Positions 52,823 through 61,603 of a stretch of 64,000 nucleotides of DNA are shown in pieces. Origin of the DNA: Bacteroidetes bacterium GWF2_40_14 (GTDB lineage Bacteria; Bacteroidota; Bacteroidia; Bacteroidales; UBA932). The notes under the pieces are model-generated. The model was not told where the DNA came from. It saw only the letters and a program-made list of their open reading frames with translations, and made no database searches. The DNA is taken from contig MEOK01000017.1 in assembly GCA_001769195.1 (NCBI GenBank), positions 92,988 through 156,987 of the forward strand, given 5' to 3'. Made by a program: the position numbers and the translations under genes. Position 1 is the first letter of the stretch; every line of letters begins with the position of its first letter.

Positions 52823-53572
52823 ATGGAACAGAAAAAAATCCTTGTTGTTGACGACGAAGAGGACCTTTGTGAGATTCTCCAGTTCAACCTTAAGAGTGCC
52901 GGATATCTTGTAGATGTTGCCTACTCGGCAGAGGAGGCCTTTGCCAGATTGAAGAACAACTACGATTTACTGCTTCTGGATGTAATGATGGGAGGAATTT
53001 CCGGTTTCAGGCTTGCAGAGCTAATAAGGGTCGAGTATAATAACACTGTTCCAATAATTTTTATTACAGCCAGGGACAATGTCGCTGACAAGCTTAAAGG
53101 ATTCAATGTTGGAGCAGATGATTATATAGCAAAACCATTTTCTATAAAAGAGGTGATTGCGAGGGTTCAGGCCGTCCTTAGCAGAACAGCATTTTACAAA
53201 AAAACGGAACAGGAGAAAATTGAATATGAGAAGAGAGTTGCTCAGCAAAACCACTCTGAACAAGGAATAATCAGTTTTCAGGATTTTTCCATAAACGTTA
53301 GTAATAAACAAATAACTCTGTTCGGCGAAGGTGTCAAGCTTACAAAAAAAGAGTTTGAGATACTTTTCATGCTTGCAAACTCTCCTCTGAAAATCTTCTC
53401 CAGGGCTAACATTCTGGATGCTGTCTGGCGGAATGAAGCATATGTCCTTGACAGGACTGTTGATGTCCATATAGCCAGACTTAGAAAAAAAATCGGCAGG
53501 TTCGGTTCATGTATTGTAAACAGATCGGGTTACGGTTATTGCTTTGATATAGATGAAGCAGATAAAGATTAA
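52823..53572 (+). CDS. OmpR/PhoB-family response regulator
   Basis: A 249-residue regulator: receiver domain with acidic pair DDEED, phospho-acceptor Asp53 (LLLLDVMM), the switch Thr in FITARD and Lys in DDYIAKPFS; linker; then a winged-helix effector domain (KLTKKEFEILFMLANSPLKI and DRTVDVHIARLRKKIG). It overlaps the kinase gene by 20 bases. Divergence from the TonB receptor operon suggests this is its target. A phosphate-response (PhoB) role is possible but not shown by the sequence. Confidence 0.94.
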   Translation: MEQKKILVVDDEEDLCEILQFNLKSAGYLVDVAYSAEEAFARLKNNYDLLLLDVMMGGISGFRLAELIRVEYNNTVPIIFITARDNVADKLKGFNVGADDYIAKPFSIKEVIARVQAVLSRTAFYKKTEQEKIEYEKRVAQQNHSEQGIISFQDFSINVSNKQITLFGEGVKLTKKEFEILFMLANSPLKIFSRANILDAVWRNEAYVLDRTVDVHIARLRKKIGRFGSCIVNRSGYGYCFDIDEADKD

Positions 53573-54965
53573 ATACAAGCATCAGGTTATCCTGTACTTT
53601 GCGCTTATGGTTTTTGCGATAAGTCTGGGGTTCTCTTATGTTTTTTTTCAGCAGGCGAAAAACTCCAAAACGGAGATGCTTAAATTCCAGATGCACCCCT
53701 ACACAGATCTTATCTACAATTATCTAACTAAGGAGGACACTGTGTTTTCCGGTGATTTTATTGCTGAAAAAATGGCTGATCTTAAAGGAATTCTACCTGA
53801 AAAGATGAGATTTACAATTCTCAATCCAGCAGGCTGGGTCCTTTATGACAACCTCTCAGCCGGATATCTCAAGATGGAAAACCATCTGAAAAGACCTGAG
53901 ATAGCAGATGCAATTGTTAAAGGCTCCGGTTCTGCCTTAAGATTCTCAGAAACTCTTGATTCCGATTACCTCTATTATGCCAAAAGTTATCCAGACCTTA
54001 TTGTACGTGCGGCCCTTGATTACAAGACAGTAGTCAAACCATTGCTAATCAACGACAACAGATACAGGGCTTACATCATATTAATATTTATTATTGTTAT
54101 TGCACTGCTTGTTTATGTCAGCAGACAGGTGGGGAGGCCTGTCTCGGCACTTAAGGAGTTTATTGATAAAGTGCAGCAGGGTAAAGGCGATTATGATGAT
54201 ATCCGTTTCCCCGACAATGAGTTCGGAGATGTAGGCGAGAGGATCAAACAGACATTCCGTCAGTTGGAAAACACAAAACAGTACAAGCAACAACTCACAC
54301 ACAATGTTGCACATGAACTTAAGACTCCGGTTACCGGAATAAGAGGTTATCTGGAAACACTCCTTCAGCAGGAAAATATTGACAACGATCAAAGACGTTT
54401 CTTTCTTGAGCGGGCGTATGCGCAGACAATGCGCCTTTCATCAATTATTACCGATATTTCCATTTTGAATAAAATTGAAGAGGCTGCTGACAAATTTGAG
54501 ATAGAGACAATAAATATACGTCAGTGTATTAAGGAGATTGAGAGTGACCTGGCGTTCAAGCTGGGTGAAAAGAAAATAGAATTTTCCATAAAAGTATCTG
54601 AAGATCTTGCAATTGAAGGTATATATCTGCTGATATATTCTTTATTTAAAAATCTTATTGACAATTCAATCGAGCATGGTGGGGAGAACATTGGAATCTA
54701 TATAGAAAACACTAAATGCGAAGACAATTTTGTATGGTTCACTTACTACGACACAGGCAAAGGGGTACCTCATAATCATCTGGAAAGGATTTTTGAAAGA
54801 TTCTACAGGGTTGAAGCCGGCAGGAGCCGGAAAAGCGGAGGGTCGGGGCTTGGATTGTCAATAGTGAAGAACGCAATCAACCTTCACAAGGGGTCAATCA
54901 GTGTCAGGAACAGAGAGGATGGAGGTCTTGCCTTTGATTTCTCTCTGGCACTTAAAATAAAGTAA
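53553..54965 (+). CDS. Membrane sensor histidine kinase (PhoR-like)
   Basis: A 470-residue kinase with membrane helices at about 13-32 and 173-190 enclosing an extracytoplasmic sensor of about 140 residues with a PAS-like FTILNPAGWVLYDNL. A HAMP-like segment (VSRQVGRPVSALKEFI) leads into HisKA with His254 (NVAHELKTPVTG) and HATPase_c (NLIDNSIEHG, DTGKGVP, SGGSGLGLSIV). It is coupled to the preceding regulator by a 20-base overlap. Confidence 0.94.
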   Translation: MKQIKIKYKHQVILYFALMVFAISLGFSYVFFQQAKNSKTEMLKFQMHPYTDLIYNYLTKEDTVFSGDFIAEKMADLKGILPEKMRFTILNPAGWVLYDNLSAGYLKMENHLKRPEIADAIVKGSGSALRFSETLDSDYLYYAKSYPDLIVRAALDYKTVVKPLLINDNRYRAYIILIFIIVIALLVYVSRQVGRPVSALKEFIDKVQQGKGDYDDIRFPDNEFGDVGERIKQTFRQLENTKQYKQQLTHNVAHELKTPVTGIRGYLETLLQQENIDNDQRRFFLERAYAQTMRLSSIITDISILNKIEEAADKFEIETINIRQCIKEIESDLAFKLGEKKIEFSIKVSEDLAIEGIYLLIYSLFKNLIDNSIEHGGENIGIYIENTKCEDNFVWFTYYDTGKGVPHNHLERIFERFYRVEAGRSRKSGGSGLGLSIVKNAINLHKGSISVRNREDGGLAFDFSLALKIK

Positions 54966-54975
54966 GAAATATCTG

Positions 54976-55575
54976 TTAATGGAGTGAGACTCCTATTAGC
55001 TGAGTGAACTCTTCTCTTGTTTTGATATCCTTAAGAAAGGCACCGGTAAAGGCAGATGTTGTGGTTACAGAGTTTTGCTTTTGAACGCCCCTTATCTGCA
55101 TGCACATATGGGAAGCCTCAATGACTACTGCAACTCCGAGCGGGTTAAGGGTATCCTGGATACAATCCCTTATCTGAACCGTAAGACGCTCCTGCACCTG
55201 CAGTCTTCTTGCATATGCTTCAACTACACGGGCAATTTTGCTGAGTCCGGTTATGTATCCGTTTGGAATATAGGCTACATGAGCCTTTCCGTAAAATGGC
55301 AGTAAATGATGCTCACATAAAGAATATAGTTCGATGTCCTTAACAATGACCATCTGCTGATACTCCTCCTTGAATTTTGCAGAATTCAATATTGCAGCAG
55401 GATCGGCTTCATATCCCTGAGTGAGAAACTGGATAGACCTTGCCACTCGTATTGGGGTAAGAACCAGACCCTCTCTGGATGAATCTTCACCAATCAGACC
55501 AAGAATCTCTTTATAATGCCCCGCCAGTTTCTGAGTTGTCTCCTCATCATAGTGTTCAATCTTTGTATATGCCAT
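54976..55575 (-). CDS. folE: GTP cyclohydrolase I
   Basis: A 199-residue type IA enzyme with the zinc site [40 protein letters not shown] and [15 protein letters not shown] (second zinc Cys). It makes dihydroneopterin triphosphate for folate or related pterins. It converges on the kinase gene with a 10-base gap and diverges from mqnB. Confidence 0.97.
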   Translation of the reverse strand: MAYTKIEHYDEETTQKLAGHYKEILGLIGEDSSREGLVLTPIRVARSIQFLTQGYEADPAAILNSAKFKEEYQQMVIVKDIELYSLCEHHLLPFYGKAHVAYIPNGYITGLSKIARVVEAYARRLQVQERLTVQIRDCIQDTLNPLGVAVVIEASHMCMQIRGVQKQNSVTTTSAFTGAFLKDIKTREEFTQLIGVSLH

Positions 55576-55585
55576 AATAATTTTC

Positions 55586-55593
55586 TAAATTCG
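55586..55593 (+). promoter_or_regulatory. Variant -7 box for mqnB
   Basis: TAAATTCG (one difference from TAnnTTTG) ends 20 bases before the mqnB ATG. It interlocks with the folE box on the other strand. Confidence 0.35.
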
Positions 55594-55596
55594 GGG

Positions 55597-55604
55597 CAAA
55601 TTTA
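55597..55604 (-). promoter_or_regulatory. -7 box for folE
   Basis: The minus strand reads TAAATTTG, a TAnnTTTG match, 21 bases before the folE ATG. Confidence 0.55.
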
Positions 55605-55613
55605 AGAATATTA

Positions 55614-56291
55614 ATGAGAATTTTAATAACAGCTGCGGAGGAAGAGGAGCTTATTACCGCAAAGCAGGCATACAACTCTTTGACCCCTGTTGAAAAAAGT
55701 GAGCTAAGCGTTACATACATGCTCACAGGCATAGGCTCTGTATCTACAAGTTACAGGCTGACCAAAATTCTAAACAGCACACCTGAAGGTTTTGATCTTG
55801 TTGTAAATATCGGAATTGCGGGAAGTTTTTCTCAGGAATTTCCTATTGGATCGGTTGCAAGAGTTGAGAAAGAATATTTTGGTGATCTTGGTTTCGAGAC
55901 ACTTTTCGGATTTGAAACCCTGTTTGATTACAACATTCTGGATGCAGATACAATCCCATATAAGGGAGGAGCATTGAATACCGTTGATCTCTCTGCTGAA
56001 ATCGAGAAATCAATGGATGTATATCGCCGCGCTACTGCAGTAACGGTTCAGACAGTAAGCGGGCTTCCCGAAAAAACACTACAATTAAAGAGGGATTTTC
56101 ATCCTCAGATAGAAAGCATGGAGGGTGCTGCTTTTTTCTATGTCTGTCTTTTGGAAAAGGTTCCATTTATAGAGTTACGCTCTGTCTCAAACGAAGTTGG
56201 GGAGAGGAACCGGAAAAACTGGAACATACCTATGGCTCTTGATTCTTTGACAGAAGCGAACAAATGTCTTTTGAAATCGTTATTAGCCTGA
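55614..56291 (+). CDS. mqnB: Futalosine hydrolase
   Basis: A 225-residue nucleoside-phosphorylase-fold protein (LTGIGSVSTSYRL, VVNIGIAGSFS, ESMEGAAFFYVCLLEKVPFI with the catalytic region). With mqnD directly downstream it is best called futalosine hydrolase, which removes hypoxanthine from futalosine in the alternative menaquinone pathway. Residues 93-104 are a tandem hexapeptide GFETLFGFETLF whose two copies use different codons at all six positions. mqnD starts 16 bases after the stop. Confidence 0.92.
   Translation: MRILITAAEEEELITAKQAYNSLTPVEKSELSVTYMLTGIGSVSTSYRLTKILNSTPEGFDLVVNIGIAGSFSQEFPIGSVARVEKEYFGDLGFETLFGFETLFDYNILDADTIPYKGGALNTVDLSAEIEKSMDVYRRATAVTVQTVSGLPEKTLQLKRDFHPQIESMEGAAFFYVCLLEKVPFIELRSVSNEVGERNRKNWNIPMALDSLTEANKCLLKSLLA
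55890..55925 (+). repeat. Tandem 18-base units encoding GFETLF twice
   Basis: Units 55890-55907 and 55908-55925 encode the same six residues, yet every codon pair differs at its third base. Confidence 0.85.
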
Positions 56292-56307
56292 AGTACAAAT
56301 TTATAAC

Positions 56308-57135
56308 ATGACACTCTCTCTAGCCTACTCTCCTTGTCCCAATGACACCTTTGCATTTCACGCTATGGTTCATGGGCTTGTAGATACCGAGGGTCTCTCA
56401 TTCAAGGTGGAACTCGCAGATATAGAGCAGTTGAACATGCGAGCAGAGCAAGAAACATATGATATCTGCAAGCTAAGCTATCACGCATTCTTCTATCTTT
56501 GTGACAAATATGCAATGCTCCGTTCTGGAAGCGCACTTGGCTACAACAACGGGCCCCTTTTTGTTTCTGCACGGTTACTGAATGGACCATGTTCAACACT
56601 TAAGATTGCAATTCCAGGTGATAAAACAACTGGGGCACTACTTTTGAGAATAGCTTATCCTGAATGTAGAAACCTATCACCGGTAATATTCTCACAAATT
56701 GAAGAGAGAGTGCTTTCAGGAGAATTTGATGCAGGAGTTCTTATACATGAGGGTCGTTTTACCTATGCAGAAAAAGGATTGAAACTTATTGAAGATCTTG
56801 GCACCTACTGGCAGACTAAAACAGGAAAACCCATTCCTCTGGGGGGTATCGCAGTCTCAAGAAAACTAAGCGTGGAGACGGGGCAGAAGGTTAACAGGGT
56901 GTTAAGAAGAAGTATTGAATTTGCCTTCGGTAACCCGGAACTGTCAGGAGACTATGTATTCAACAATGCACGGGAACTTGACCGGGACATTCAGAAGAGA
57001 CATATTGAACTGTTTTTAAACAACTATAGTACTGATATTGGAGAATCGGGCATTGATGCTGTTTATTCACTGTATGACAAGATTTTAGAGATAGAACCAA
57101 AAATTATTAAAAGAGATAACCTATTTATTTTATAG
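56308..57135 (+). CDS. mqnD: 1,4-dihydroxy-6-naphthoate synthase
   Basis: A 275-residue MqnA/MqnD-family protein with a periplasmic-binding-protein fold: [20 protein letters not shown] at the N-terminus, [20 protein letters not shown] and [12 protein letters not shown] are typical of MqnD. It cleaves cyclic de-hypoxanthine futalosine in the futalosine menaquinone pathway. mqnA, mqnC and mqnE are not in the window. Confidence 0.94.
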   Translation: MTLSLAYSPCPNDTFAFHAMVHGLVDTEGLSFKVELADIEQLNMRAEQETYDICKLSYHAFFYLCDKYAMLRSGSALGYNNGPLFVSARLLNGPCSTLKIAIPGDKTTGALLLRIAYPECRNLSPVIFSQIEERVLSGEFDAGVLIHEGRFTYAEKGLKLIEDLGTYWQTKTGKPIPLGGIAVSRKLSVETGQKVNRVLRRSIEFAFGNPELSGDYVFNNARELDRDIQKRHIELFLNNYSTDIGESGIDAVYSLYDKILEIEPKIIKRDNLFIL

Positions 57136-57158
57136 TTTTACATATTCAAATATATTTT

Positions 57159-57860
57159 ATGAACACAGAAATTATCAGGATTCAGGGGATCACGAAGTTT
57201 TACAGAGTTGGTAATCAGGACGTCAAAGCGTTGAATGGCGTAGATATCACTATAAATAAAAACGAATATGTAGCTATCATGGGACCATCCGGTTCAGGTA
57301 AATCTACAATGATGAACATACTCGGCTGCCTGGACAGCCCCACAAGCGGTTCGTATATACTTAACGGAATAGATGTCAGCAAAATGCAGGACAACGACCT
57401 TGCAGAAGTAAGGAATAAGGAAATAGGCTTTATTTTTCAGTCATTCAATCTATTGCCAAGATATACTGCTCTGGACAATGTTGCCCTTCCGCTTATATAT
57501 TCAGGAAACGCAAAAAAAGATCGCGATGAAAAGGCCCATGCAGCACTTGAAAGTGTTGACCTTACTGACAGGAGCCATCACAAACCAAATGAACTATCAG
57601 GTGGTCAGAGACAAAGAGTGGCAGTAGCCCGTGCTCTTGTAAACAATCCATCTATTATACTTGCCGACGAACCTACAGGTAACCTTGATTCCAAGACATC
57701 TGTAGATATTATGAAACTTTTCGAGGAGATTCATAAGAAAGGGAACACAATCATAGTGGTAACTCATGAAGAGGATATTGCCAAACACGCTAACAGGATT
57801 ATCAGACTGCGAGACGGCGTAATTGAATCGGACGAAGCCAACCAGAAGGTTAAGCTATGA
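57159..57860 (+). CDS. ABC transporter ATP-binding protein (LolD/MacB type)
   Basis: A 233-residue ATPase with Walker [24 protein letters not shown], signature [17 protein letters not shown] and Walker [14 protein letters not shown], the pattern of LolD/MacB/FtsE-like ATPases that work on envelope substrates. No permease is adjacent; its partner must be encoded elsewhere. The stop overlaps the cobalamin adenosyltransferase start (ATGA). Confidence 0.92.
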   Translation: MNTEIIRIQGITKFYRVGNQDVKALNGVDITINKNEYVAIMGPSGSGKSTMMNILGCLDSPTSGSYILNGIDVSKMQDNDLAEVRNKEIGFIFQSFNLLPRYTALDNVALPLIYSGNAKKDRDEKAHAALESVDLTDRSHHKPNELSGGQRQRVAVARALVNNPSIILADEPTGNLDSKTSVDIMKLFEEIHKKGNTIIVVTHEEDIAKHANRIIRLRDGVIESDEANQKVKL

Positions 57861-58393
57861 ACATCTATACAAAAACAGGTGATAAAGGACGTACATCGCT
57901 TGTCGGAGGAGCCCGGGTGAGCAAGGATGACCCAAGGGTAAATGCATACGGCACTGTTGATGAACTGATTTCGCACATTGCACTGCTGAGGGCAGATGCA
58001 TATAATGCCCCCTATTCCGAGAACCTTCGCCGGATCCAGTCAAATCTTATGCTTGTTGCGGCCCACCTTGCATCAGATGACTTTGGTGCCACAAGACTGA
58101 AACCTTTTGATTTGGGTGAAATTGAATTTCTTGAACATCAGATAGATGAAATGACATCAAAACTTCCTGAGCAGACAGCATTCATTCTTCCTGAAAGGCC
58201 ACGCGTAGCTGCTGAGTGTCATATTGCAAGAAGTGTATGCCGCAGAGCAGAGAGATCTTCCATAGCATTAATGACTGAGCCAAGGCTCGAAGTTTCTGTC
58301 AGGTACTTGAACCGGCTTTCCGACTACTTGTTTATATATGCAAGATATCTGGCTATGATTGATGGCATTCCCGATGATTTTTGGCAGCAATAA
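57857..58393 (+). CDS. Cob(I)alamin adenosyltransferase, PduO type
   Basis: A 178-residue PduO-family enzyme. The ATP-binding N-terminus reads [20 protein letters not shown], followed by AYGTVDEL, and the C-terminal half has [15 protein letters not shown] and [15 protein letters not shown]. It converts cob(I)alamin to adenosylcobalamin, used by B12-dependent mutases. It is translationally coupled to the preceding ABC ATPase. Confidence 0.94.
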   Translation: MNIYTKTGDKGRTSLVGGARVSKDDPRVNAYGTVDELISHIALLRADAYNAPYSENLRRIQSNLMLVAAHLASDDFGATRLKPFDLGEIEFLEHQIDEMTSKLPEQTAFILPERPRVAAECHIARSVCRRAERSSIALMTEPRLEVSVRYLNRLSDYLFIYARYLAMIDGIPDDFWQQ

Positions 58394-58416
58394 GTTGCTA
58401 ATCAAAAATAAATAGT

Positions 58417-58424
58417 TATCTTCG
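58417..58424 (+). promoter_or_regulatory. Variant -7 box for DUF2795-trkA
   Basis: TATCTTCG (one difference from TAnnTTTG) lies 53 bases before the DUF2795 ATG, in the intergenic region. Confidence 0.35.
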
Positions 58425-58477
58425 CAGACTATTTTCGATAAACTATCTTAAGTATTTAATTATTAATTGTTTACGCT

Positions 58478-58699
58478 ATGTATTGGACACTCGAATTGGC
58501 GTCAAAATTAGAAGATGCACCTTGGCCTGCTACCAAAGAAGAGCTCATAGATTATGCAACACGTTCAGGTTCACCCATGGAGGTGATTGAAAACCTGGAG
58601 GATCTTGAGGACGATGGTGAAGTTTACGACAGCATCGAGGATATCTGGCCTGACTATCCAAGCAAAGAAGACTTCTTCTTTAATGAAGAGGAGTATTAA
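58478..58699 (+). CDS. DUF2795 small acidic protein
   Basis: A 73-residue protein that matches DUF2795: LEDAPWPATKEELIDYATRS and MEVIENLEDLEDDGEVYDSI. It is strongly acidic, ending DFFFNEEEY. Function unknown; members are small cytoplasmic proteins. trkA starts 11 bases downstream, so the two probably share a transcript. Confidence 0.88.
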   Translation: MYWTLELASKLEDAPWPATKEELIDYATRSGSPMEVIENLEDLEDDGEVYDSIEDIWPDYPSKEDFFFNEEEY

Positions 58700-58710
58700 T
58701 ATATCATAAG

Positions 58711-60060
58711 ATGAAGATCATAATCGCTGGAGCCGGCGATGTCGGAAGTCATCTGGCAAAGATGCTCAGTAATGAATATCACGATCTCACAATTATTGAC
58801 AATGACGAGACCAGACTCAACCACGTTGCAGAAAACTACGATGTGGTAACTGTGTTTGGGTCACCTACGTCAATTAATACACTTTCACTTGCAGGAGCAG
58901 CCCATGCAGATCTTTTTATTGCTGTGAGCCCGGCACAGGAGCAGGATGTCAATATTATAAGCGCCCTTCTTGCAAAAAAAATGGGTAGTGCAAAAGTTAC
59001 TGCCCGTATCAATAACGACGAATACCTTCAGAACGAGAACAAGCTGCTCTTTACAGAGATGGGCATAGATCTGCTTTTCTATCCGGAAAAGATAGCTTCA
59101 CATGAAATAATCGACCTTTTAAAACAGACCGGTACCTCTGAGTTCATGGACTTCTCAGGAGGGAAACTTCAGCTTATAGTTTTCCGGCTGGACGACGGTG
59201 CTCCGTTGATAGACAAGACTATGACAGAGGTTGCAATTCTTAACGAAGATGCTCCCTACAGAGCCGTGGCCGTCTCAAGGGACGGAACAACAATAATTCC
59301 CAGAGGCTCCACAAAGTTCAAAGAACATGACCTTGTATTTGTAATTTCAAAACGGAGCGGTGTGCAAGAGGTGATGAGCTATTCAGGCAAGAACAATATT
59401 GCCGTAAAGAGGCTGATGATAGTTGGTGGTGGCAGGATTGGTGAAATGGTTGCTAAAAAACTGGAGAACACAGTTGACTACATAAAACTTATCGAACAAA
59501 AGATGGAGAGGTGCGAGGTCTTAACAGAGAGACTTTCCAAGACGCTTGTAATTAACGGTGATGCCCGAAATACAGACTTGCTTATAGAGGAGGATGTCAA
59601 TGACTTTGATGCCTTTGTAGCAGTAACCAGCAACTCAGAAACCAATATTCTTTCATGTGTAATGGCAAAAAAGATGGGTGTTGCAAAAACCATTGCAGAG
59701 GTGGAAAATCTGGACTATATAAAGCTTGCTGAAGGAATGGGTGTAGATGCTGTAATTAATAAAAAACTTATCACAGCAAGCAGAATTTTCCGTTTCACAC
59801 TATCCAACAAAGTCCAGTCAATTAAGTGTCTTAATGGTTCTGATGCTGAAATCCTGGAGTTTATTGTCAATCCTAACAGTGCTATAACTAAGGACAAAAT
59901 CAGGAACCTGGGATTCCCGAAAGACGCCATCATTGGTGGGGTAATAAGGGGAAATCATAGTTATATTGCCTTGGGAGATACAGAAATCAAACCATATGAC
60001 CGAGTAGTGGTTTTTGCACTTCCGACTGCTCTTAAGAAGGTAAACAGGTTCTTTTCATAA
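58711..60060 (+). CDS. trkA: Trk system potassium uptake NAD-binding subunit TrkA
   Basis: A 449-residue protein with two tandem RCK halves, each a Rossmann NAD-binding domain plus TrkA_C. The first binds nucleotide via GAGDVGSHLAKML (6-18), the second via VGGGRIGEMVAKKL at about 237. It gates the TrkH/TrkG potassium channel. No trkH follows, although it commonly does in Bacteroidota. Confidence 0.95.
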   Translation: MKIIIAGAGDVGSHLAKMLSNEYHDLTIIDNDETRLNHVAENYDVVTVFGSPTSINTLSLAGAAHADLFIAVSPAQEQDVNIISALLAKKMGSAKVTARINNDEYLQNENKLLFTEMGIDLLFYPEKIASHEIIDLLKQTGTSEFMDFSGGKLQLIVFRLDDGAPLIDKTMTEVAILNEDAPYRAVAVSRDGTTIIPRGSTKFKEHDLVFVISKRSGVQEVMSYSGKNNIAVKRLMIVGGGRIGEMVAKKLENTVDYIKLIEQKMERCEVLTERLSKTLVINGDARNTDLLIEEDVNDFDAFVAVTSNSETNILSCVMAKKMGVAKTIAEVENLDYIKLAEGMGVDAVINKKLITASRIFRFTLSNKVQSIKCLNGSDAEILEFIVNPNSAITKDKIRNLGFPKDAIIGGVIRGNHSYIALGDTEIKPYDRVVVFALPTALKKVNRFFS

Positions 60061-60138
60061 GAATTACACATTAAGGAAAAACCGGAAGATAATGTTTCCT
60101 CTGTTATAATCTTTTGTTATATTTATGGTGGAAATGTT

Positions 60139-60738
60139 ATGAATGACGTCGAGATAAATATCAATCGCACAAAAGATGAAGAGTTAATGGTTTTCCGTGA
60201 CACCTTTGACAGGTTGTACGGAAAACTGTATAATTTTTCATCCTATTATATCGATAATAAAGAGGAGGCAAAAGAGGTTGTCCAGGATGTGTTTCTGAAG
60301 TTATGGGAAGGTACATACGATATTCTGGCTCTGGATAAAGAGAAGAAACTCGACTCTCTTCTTTTTACCATGACAAAGAATAAATGTCTGGATATCCTTA
60401 AACACCGAAAAGTTGAGCAGAGATTTTCTGATGATAAGAAAGATGAATATCTCCGCAGTTCAATAAATGAACATGCTCTGAGCGATGATTCTTCTCTTGA
60501 ACTGCTTATAAGTAAAGATATTGAGCAGGCAATTAAGAAAGCAATTATGGAGCTTCCGGAATCTGTAAGGGAGACATTTATCATGAGCCGGTATCACGGC
60601 CTTACATACAAAGAGATAGCCAGTAAACAGTACATTTCTGAAAAGACCGTAGAGTACAGGATATCATATGCGCTTAAGGAGCTTCGTGTTAAATTATCTC
60701 CTTATTGCTATATGGTTCTGATTTTGCTGTACAGATAG
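60139..60738 (+). CDS. ECF RNA polymerase sigma factor
   Basis: A 199-residue ECF (FecI-like) sigma factor: region 2 (YIDNKEEAKEVVQDVFLKLW) and region 4 (LPESVRETFIMSRYHGLTYK, then EKTVEYRISYALKELR). It ends in a hydrophobic segment. It has the usual plus-strand orientation for a FecI-FecR-SusC system but is separated from fecR by a second sigma gene on the opposite strand. Confidence 0.92.
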   Translation: MNDVEININRTKDEELMVFRDTFDRLYGKLYNFSSYYIDNKEEAKEVVQDVFLKLWEGTYDILALDKEKKLDSLLFTMTKNKCLDILKHRKVEQRFSDDKKDEYLRSSINEHALSDDSSLELLISKDIEQAIKKAIMELPESVRETFIMSRYHGLTYKEIASKQYISEKTVEYRISYALKELRVKLSPYCYMVLILLYR

Positions 60739-60811
60739 GTTCACGATTGGCTCTTGCAGCTCGGTGCTTTGAAGCAGTTTTTAACAAATTATTTTCAAAA
60801 AGACACTTACA

Positions 60812-60855
60812 GGATGAGGTGCTATAACCTACAGGGCATGCAATAGCACTCATCC
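60812..60855. other. Long inverted repeat between convergent sigma genes
   Basis: GGATGAGGTGCTAT (60812-60825) pairs with ATAGCACTCATCC (60843-60855): 13 base pairs with one bulged G and a 17-base loop. Neither side has a T-run, so it is not a standard intrinsic terminator. It may end or stabilise both converging transcripts, or be an operator. Confidence 0.6.
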
Positions 60856-60887
60856 ATACAAGCGGAGACTATGTTTCCTTGAAGTTT

Positions 60888-61427
60888 TCAGGATATTAGA
60901 AAAAGGACTAAAAGCATAAATTCACCAAGTGATTTACGAAGATGGCTTAGTGCAATGGTGAGTTGATTTTCTACTGTTTTATGAGATATATTCAATTTGT
61001 CGGCAATCTCCTTTATTGACAAATTCTGGTATCTGCTCATACGGAATATCTCCTGACATCTTTTAGGCAACTCTCTTATATTTTTTTCAATTGCCTCTTC
61101 CAGCTGGTGCAAATTAACCTTCTCTTCATTGGAGTTATCGCTGAGAGACTGGCTGAATAATGTGTAATCTCTGCAGTATTCTTCTCTTATAATGCTGCTT
61201 TTAATATATCTTAATATTTTGTACCGGACAGATGCGAACATATAACCCGACAAAGATGAGTGAAAAACAACCTCATGTCTCCTTTGCCATATTGATACAA
61301 ATACATCCTGCGTTATTTCAAATGAAATATCGGCAGAGTGTGTCCTGTTAAAGACATAAACATAGAGTTTTTCCCAATAGCGTTCATAGATTTCGCTAAA
61401 TGCCTCCTCTCTCCCTTTTTCCAGCAA
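60888..61427 (-). CDS. ECF RNA polymerase sigma factor with unclear start
   Basis: A FecI-like sigma factor: region 2 (FEITQDVFVSIWQRRHE) and region 4 (LPKRCQEIFRMSRYQNLSIK, then SHKTVENQLTIALSHLRKSL). The frame given starts at TTG 61427. It stays open upstream to a stop at 61482-61484, and the upstream codons encode DYNDKELCLLLEKG, which looks like the real N-terminus of the family, yet there is no ATG in this frame. Translation may start at a non-AUG codon such as ATT 61457, or the 5' end may be damaged. It is divergent from fecR. Confidence 0.85.
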   Translation of the reverse strand: MLEKGREEAFSEIYERYWEKLYVYVFNRTHSADISFEITQDVFVSIWQRRHEVVFHSSLSGYMFASVRYKILRYIKSSIIREEYCRDYTLFSQSLSDNSNEEKVNLHQLEEAIEKNIRELPKRCQEIFRMSRYQNLSIKEIADKLNISHKTVENQLTIALSHLRKSLGEFMLLVLFLIS

Positions 61428-61603
61428 GAGGCATAACTCTTTGTCATTATAATCAATAAAATGTCTGATAATAAAAAATGTTTAATCAAAATTATATAAA
61501 AATTTCAACAAATACTCATCAAAAAAATTTACAGCCTGGAATGGGTGTATTTGCTATTTCATGATACTTCTTATATGAACACATCATAAAATGTACGAAT
61601 ACA

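Noticed and set aside
54981-54993. GGAGT-GAG-ACTCC hairpin at the end of folE
   Set aside because: Five base pairs with a 3-base loop inside coding sequence and no T-run; likely chance.
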